A stretch of DNA of 5,834 nt, taken from assembly GCA_946539175.1 (NCBI GenBank), contig CAMNHH010000134.1, forward strand, positions 1 to 5,834, given 5' to 3'. Every line of letters starts with the position of its first letter. The first letter of the stretch is position 1. Under the pieces are notes generated by a model that saw only the letters and a list, made by a program, of their open reading frames with translations, ran no database searches and was not told the DNA's origin. The position numbers were made by a program, and so were the translations under genes. Below are positions 5,571 to 5,834 of this stretch, one piece after another. The stretch comes from an uncultured Clostridia bacterium. Its GTDB lineage: Bacteria > Bacillota > Clostridia > Oscillospirales > Oscillospiraceae.

Positions 5571-5571
5571 G

Positions 5572-5793
5572 ATGCAGAGTCTCGGATTTCAACGCTTCAT
5601 AGCCATCTTTGTGGGTGTCCTGCTGGTCTTTGCCGCCATTGCGGGCATCATCACCAAGGATGAAGGCATGATCGGTATGGGGCTGGCTGTGGCTGCCCTC
5701 TATGCACTTTATCTGCGGGTCTACTTCCGCCGGAAAAAGGAAATGAAGGGCAAAAATCCCAACGAGAAGGAATCTCCGCTGCTCCGAAGATAG
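5572..5793 (+). CDS. Small two-helix membrane protein, function unknown
   Basis: The product is 73 residues with two hydrophobic segments, about 9-27 (FIAIFVGVLLVFAAIAGII) and 32-51, joined by a short TKDE-containing turn. A basic tail follows (RRKKEMKGK), so the positive-inside rule puts both ends in the cytoplasm. I do not recognise the family and see no catalytic or metal-binding motif. The ATG lies one base after the phosphohexomutase stop (TGA-G-ATG) and has no Shine-Dalgarno, so translation probably depends on ribosomes that finish the upstream gene. Codon use resembles the neighbours, and the gene ends just before a good terminator, which supports it being real and the last gene of the unit. 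A spurious ORF remains possible but is less likely given the clean hydrophobic pattern. Confidence 0.7.
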   Translation: MQSLGFQRFIAIFVGVLLVFAAIAGIITKDEGMIGMGLAVAALYALYLRVYFRRKKEMKGKNPNEKESPLLRR

Positions 5794-5796
5794 CAG

Positions 5797-5832
5797 AAAA
5801 CGCTGTGCGTCTCACCCGCACAGCGTTTTTTT
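5797..5832 (+). terminator. Intrinsic (rho-independent) terminator at the end of the operon
   Basis: Arms at 5800-5809 (ACGCTGTGCG) and 5817-5826 (CGCACAGCGT) are perfect complements around a 7-base loop. Flanking AAA (5797-5799) and TTT extend the stem to 13 pairs. A run of seven T (5826-5832) follows. It begins three bases after the stop codon of the last gene. The A-tract before the stem would also let it work, less well, in the other direction. Confidence 0.95.
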
Positions 5833-5834
5833 GT

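Overview
The window looks like ordinary chromosome from a GC-rich member of the Clostridia (Bacillota), most likely an Oscillospiraceae-type gut bacterium. The evidence is AGGAGG-type ribosome sites, a MutS2 with a C-terminal Smr domain, an HPr-family protein that keeps the Ser46 regulatory site, a clostridial coiled-coil protein family, and tight co-directional packing. All genes read on the + strand. The taxonomic call is inference from gene families and base composition only.

Layout: 1-459 is the 3' end of mutS2. Positions 460-597 are an AT-richer intergenic region with overlapping sigma-A-like promoter elements, an imperfect 17-bp direct repeat and two dyads. HPr-like gene (598-858) follows. 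A strong hairpin without a T-tract (866-898) separates it from uvrC (924-2747, TTG start). uvrC overlaps rsmD (2744-3295) by ATGA. A conserved coiled-coil protein gene (3320-3838), a phosphoglucomutase/phosphomannomutase gene (3867-5570) and a small two-helix membrane protein gene (5572-5793) come next. A canonical intrinsic terminator (5797-5832) closes the unit.

How the genes fit together: mutS2 (DNA or ribosome quality control), uvrC (nucleotide excision repair) and rsmD (16S rRNA methylation) are information-processing housekeeping genes. HPr-like and phosphohexomutase genes are linked to carbon metabolism. The upstream promoter cluster probably drives HPr-uvrC-rsmD. A promoter with perfect -35 and -10 hexamers inside the rsmD coding sequence (3147-3174) probably gives the coiled-coil, mutase and membrane-protein genes their own transcription, so the run reads as two overlapping transcription units sharing one terminator.

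I do not see a new defence, mobile or biosynthetic system here, nor any tRNA, rRNA, CRISPR array or insertion sequence. The points worth a second look are regulatory (the internal rsmD promoter and the direct repeat that fills the promoter spacer before HPr) and the non-standard active-site loop of the HPr-like protein.
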